A DNA stretch of 64,000 bases from Ascidiaceihabitans sp029251465 (GTDB taxonomy: Bacteria; Pseudomonadota; Alphaproteobacteria; Rhodobacterales; Rhodobacteraceae): assembly GCF_042932805.1 (NCBI RefSeq), contig NZ_CP170633.1, positions 2,790,001-2,854,000 of the forward strand, given 5' to 3'. The position numbers and the translations under genes were made by a program. Below, in pieces: positions 63,532 through 64,000 of this stretch. The first letter of the stretch is position 1, and each line of letters starts with the position of its first letter. Below the pieces are notes generated by a model that was not told the origin of the DNA, ran no database searches, and was given only the letters and a program-made list of their open reading frames with translations.

Positions 63532-64000
63532 ATGAAACACCTCAAATCCAATTTTGCCACGGCACTCTTTGCGGGCACCGCCCTGACATTCGCCACGATA
63601 GGCCCTGTCGCTGCGGACACTGCCAACACCCTAAGCCAAGCGGTCAATTTCTTTGAAAACGGCCAAGCGACGGGCGGCAACCCTATGACAGTGGATGCCA
63701 AGGGGCCCGTCGCCATCAGTGACGCGGTTGAGCTGCCCGGTTTCGCGTTTGCGGTCTACGACGTGGATGTGACCAGCGACAGCCTGACCATGACGCTGGT
63801 GGCACAGCTGGAAAAGCTTCAGGTCACGCTCTACGACGACACAACGTTCGACCGTTATTATTTCGCGTTTGATACGGAAATCATCTCGGCCGCGTTGTCG
63901 GATCTGACCGATGAGAACTTTAACGCGACAGTCGAAATCGTGGCGCCCGGTACAACCGTGTCCTCAGTGGGCGCCTTCGTTGAAGGGCTGGCGACAGAAT
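63532..64000 (+). CDS. Secreted protein of unknown function, 3' end outside window
   Basis: ATG 63532 follows CCAGGAGAAC. The frame is open to the last base: signal peptide MKHLKSNFATALFAGTALTF...PVAAD, then ANTLSQAVNFFENGQATGG and a beta-rich part (GFAFAVYDVDVTSDSLTMTL, FDRYYFAFDTEIIS). I do not recognise it. It is the third gene after the second LysR-type element. Confidence 0.6.
   Translation, partial: MKHLKSNFATALFAGTALTFATIGPVAADTANTLSQAVNFFENGQATGGNPMTVDAKGPVAISDAVELPGFAFAVYDVDVTSDSLTMTLVAQLEKLQVTLYDDTTFDRYYFAFDTEIISAALSDLTDENFNATVEIVAPGTTVSSVGAFVEGLATE

Noticed and set aside
1..64000. CRISPR array
   Set aside because: No set of regularly spaced direct repeats of 25-40 bases was seen; the only tandem pattern is in the autotransporter protein.

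Overview
The window is bacterial chromosome from an alphaproteobacterium, most likely a marine Rhodobacteraceae (Roseobacter-group) species. The grounds are the hisS-hisZ-hisG order, a B12-dependent class II ribonucleotide reductase, DUF1489 and DUF2218 proteins, an xdhABC operon joined to a BMP-type nucleoside transporter, a full CtrA-type TTAA-N7-TTAAC site, and moderate-to-high GC.

Layout. (1) 1-8.3 kb is an accessory/defence stretch: a Hachiman-like HamA/HamB pair, a HEPN-motif protein, a phosphoesterase remnant, a secreted ClpP-fold protein and a Lon-like AAA+ ATPase without a protease domain. (2) 8.3-19.5 kb is conserved chromosome: nrdJ, DUF1489, hisG-hisZ-hisS, slyX, a proline/alanine-rich lipoprotein and dnaE. 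(3) 19.7-29.0 kb is one plus-strand transcription unit, xdhABC followed by an ATPase, two permeases and a BMP binding protein, closed by a clear terminator; it couples purine nucleoside/base import to xanthine oxidation. (4) 29-45.6 kb holds small metabolic units: nitroreductase/Dabb/DUF2461; an ATGA-coupled operon of aldo-keto reductase, FAD oxidoreductase, DUF938 methyltransferase and GH25 lysozyme; a minus-strand set of 2-hydroxyacid dehydrogenase, gamma-glutamyltransferase, GlcD-type oxidase and a dimethylglycine/sarcosine dehydrogenase-like flavoprotein; a haloalkane dehalogenase; and a quinone reductase.

(5) 45.65-58.9 kb is a genomic island at tRNA-Gln(TTG). The tRNA 3' end plus flank is repeated 13.2 kb downstream (24/25 identical). 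Inside are decayed genes, an IS110-family element, a histidine kinase with separate REC protein, and a 7TMR-DISM kinase/LuxR regulator pair divergent from an autotransporter. No integrase is visible. A GC-rich segment of unknown nature abuts the right repeat.

(6) 59.1-64.0 kb is a LysR regulator with two plus-strand transcripts of mostly secreted proteins of unknown role. A 27-bp element conserved at 22 positions lies upstream of both transcripts, which suggests a single LysR-controlled envelope module that runs off the window end. The least described parts are this module, the HamA-like protein with a lost nuclease motif, and the island's sensor/autotransporter block.
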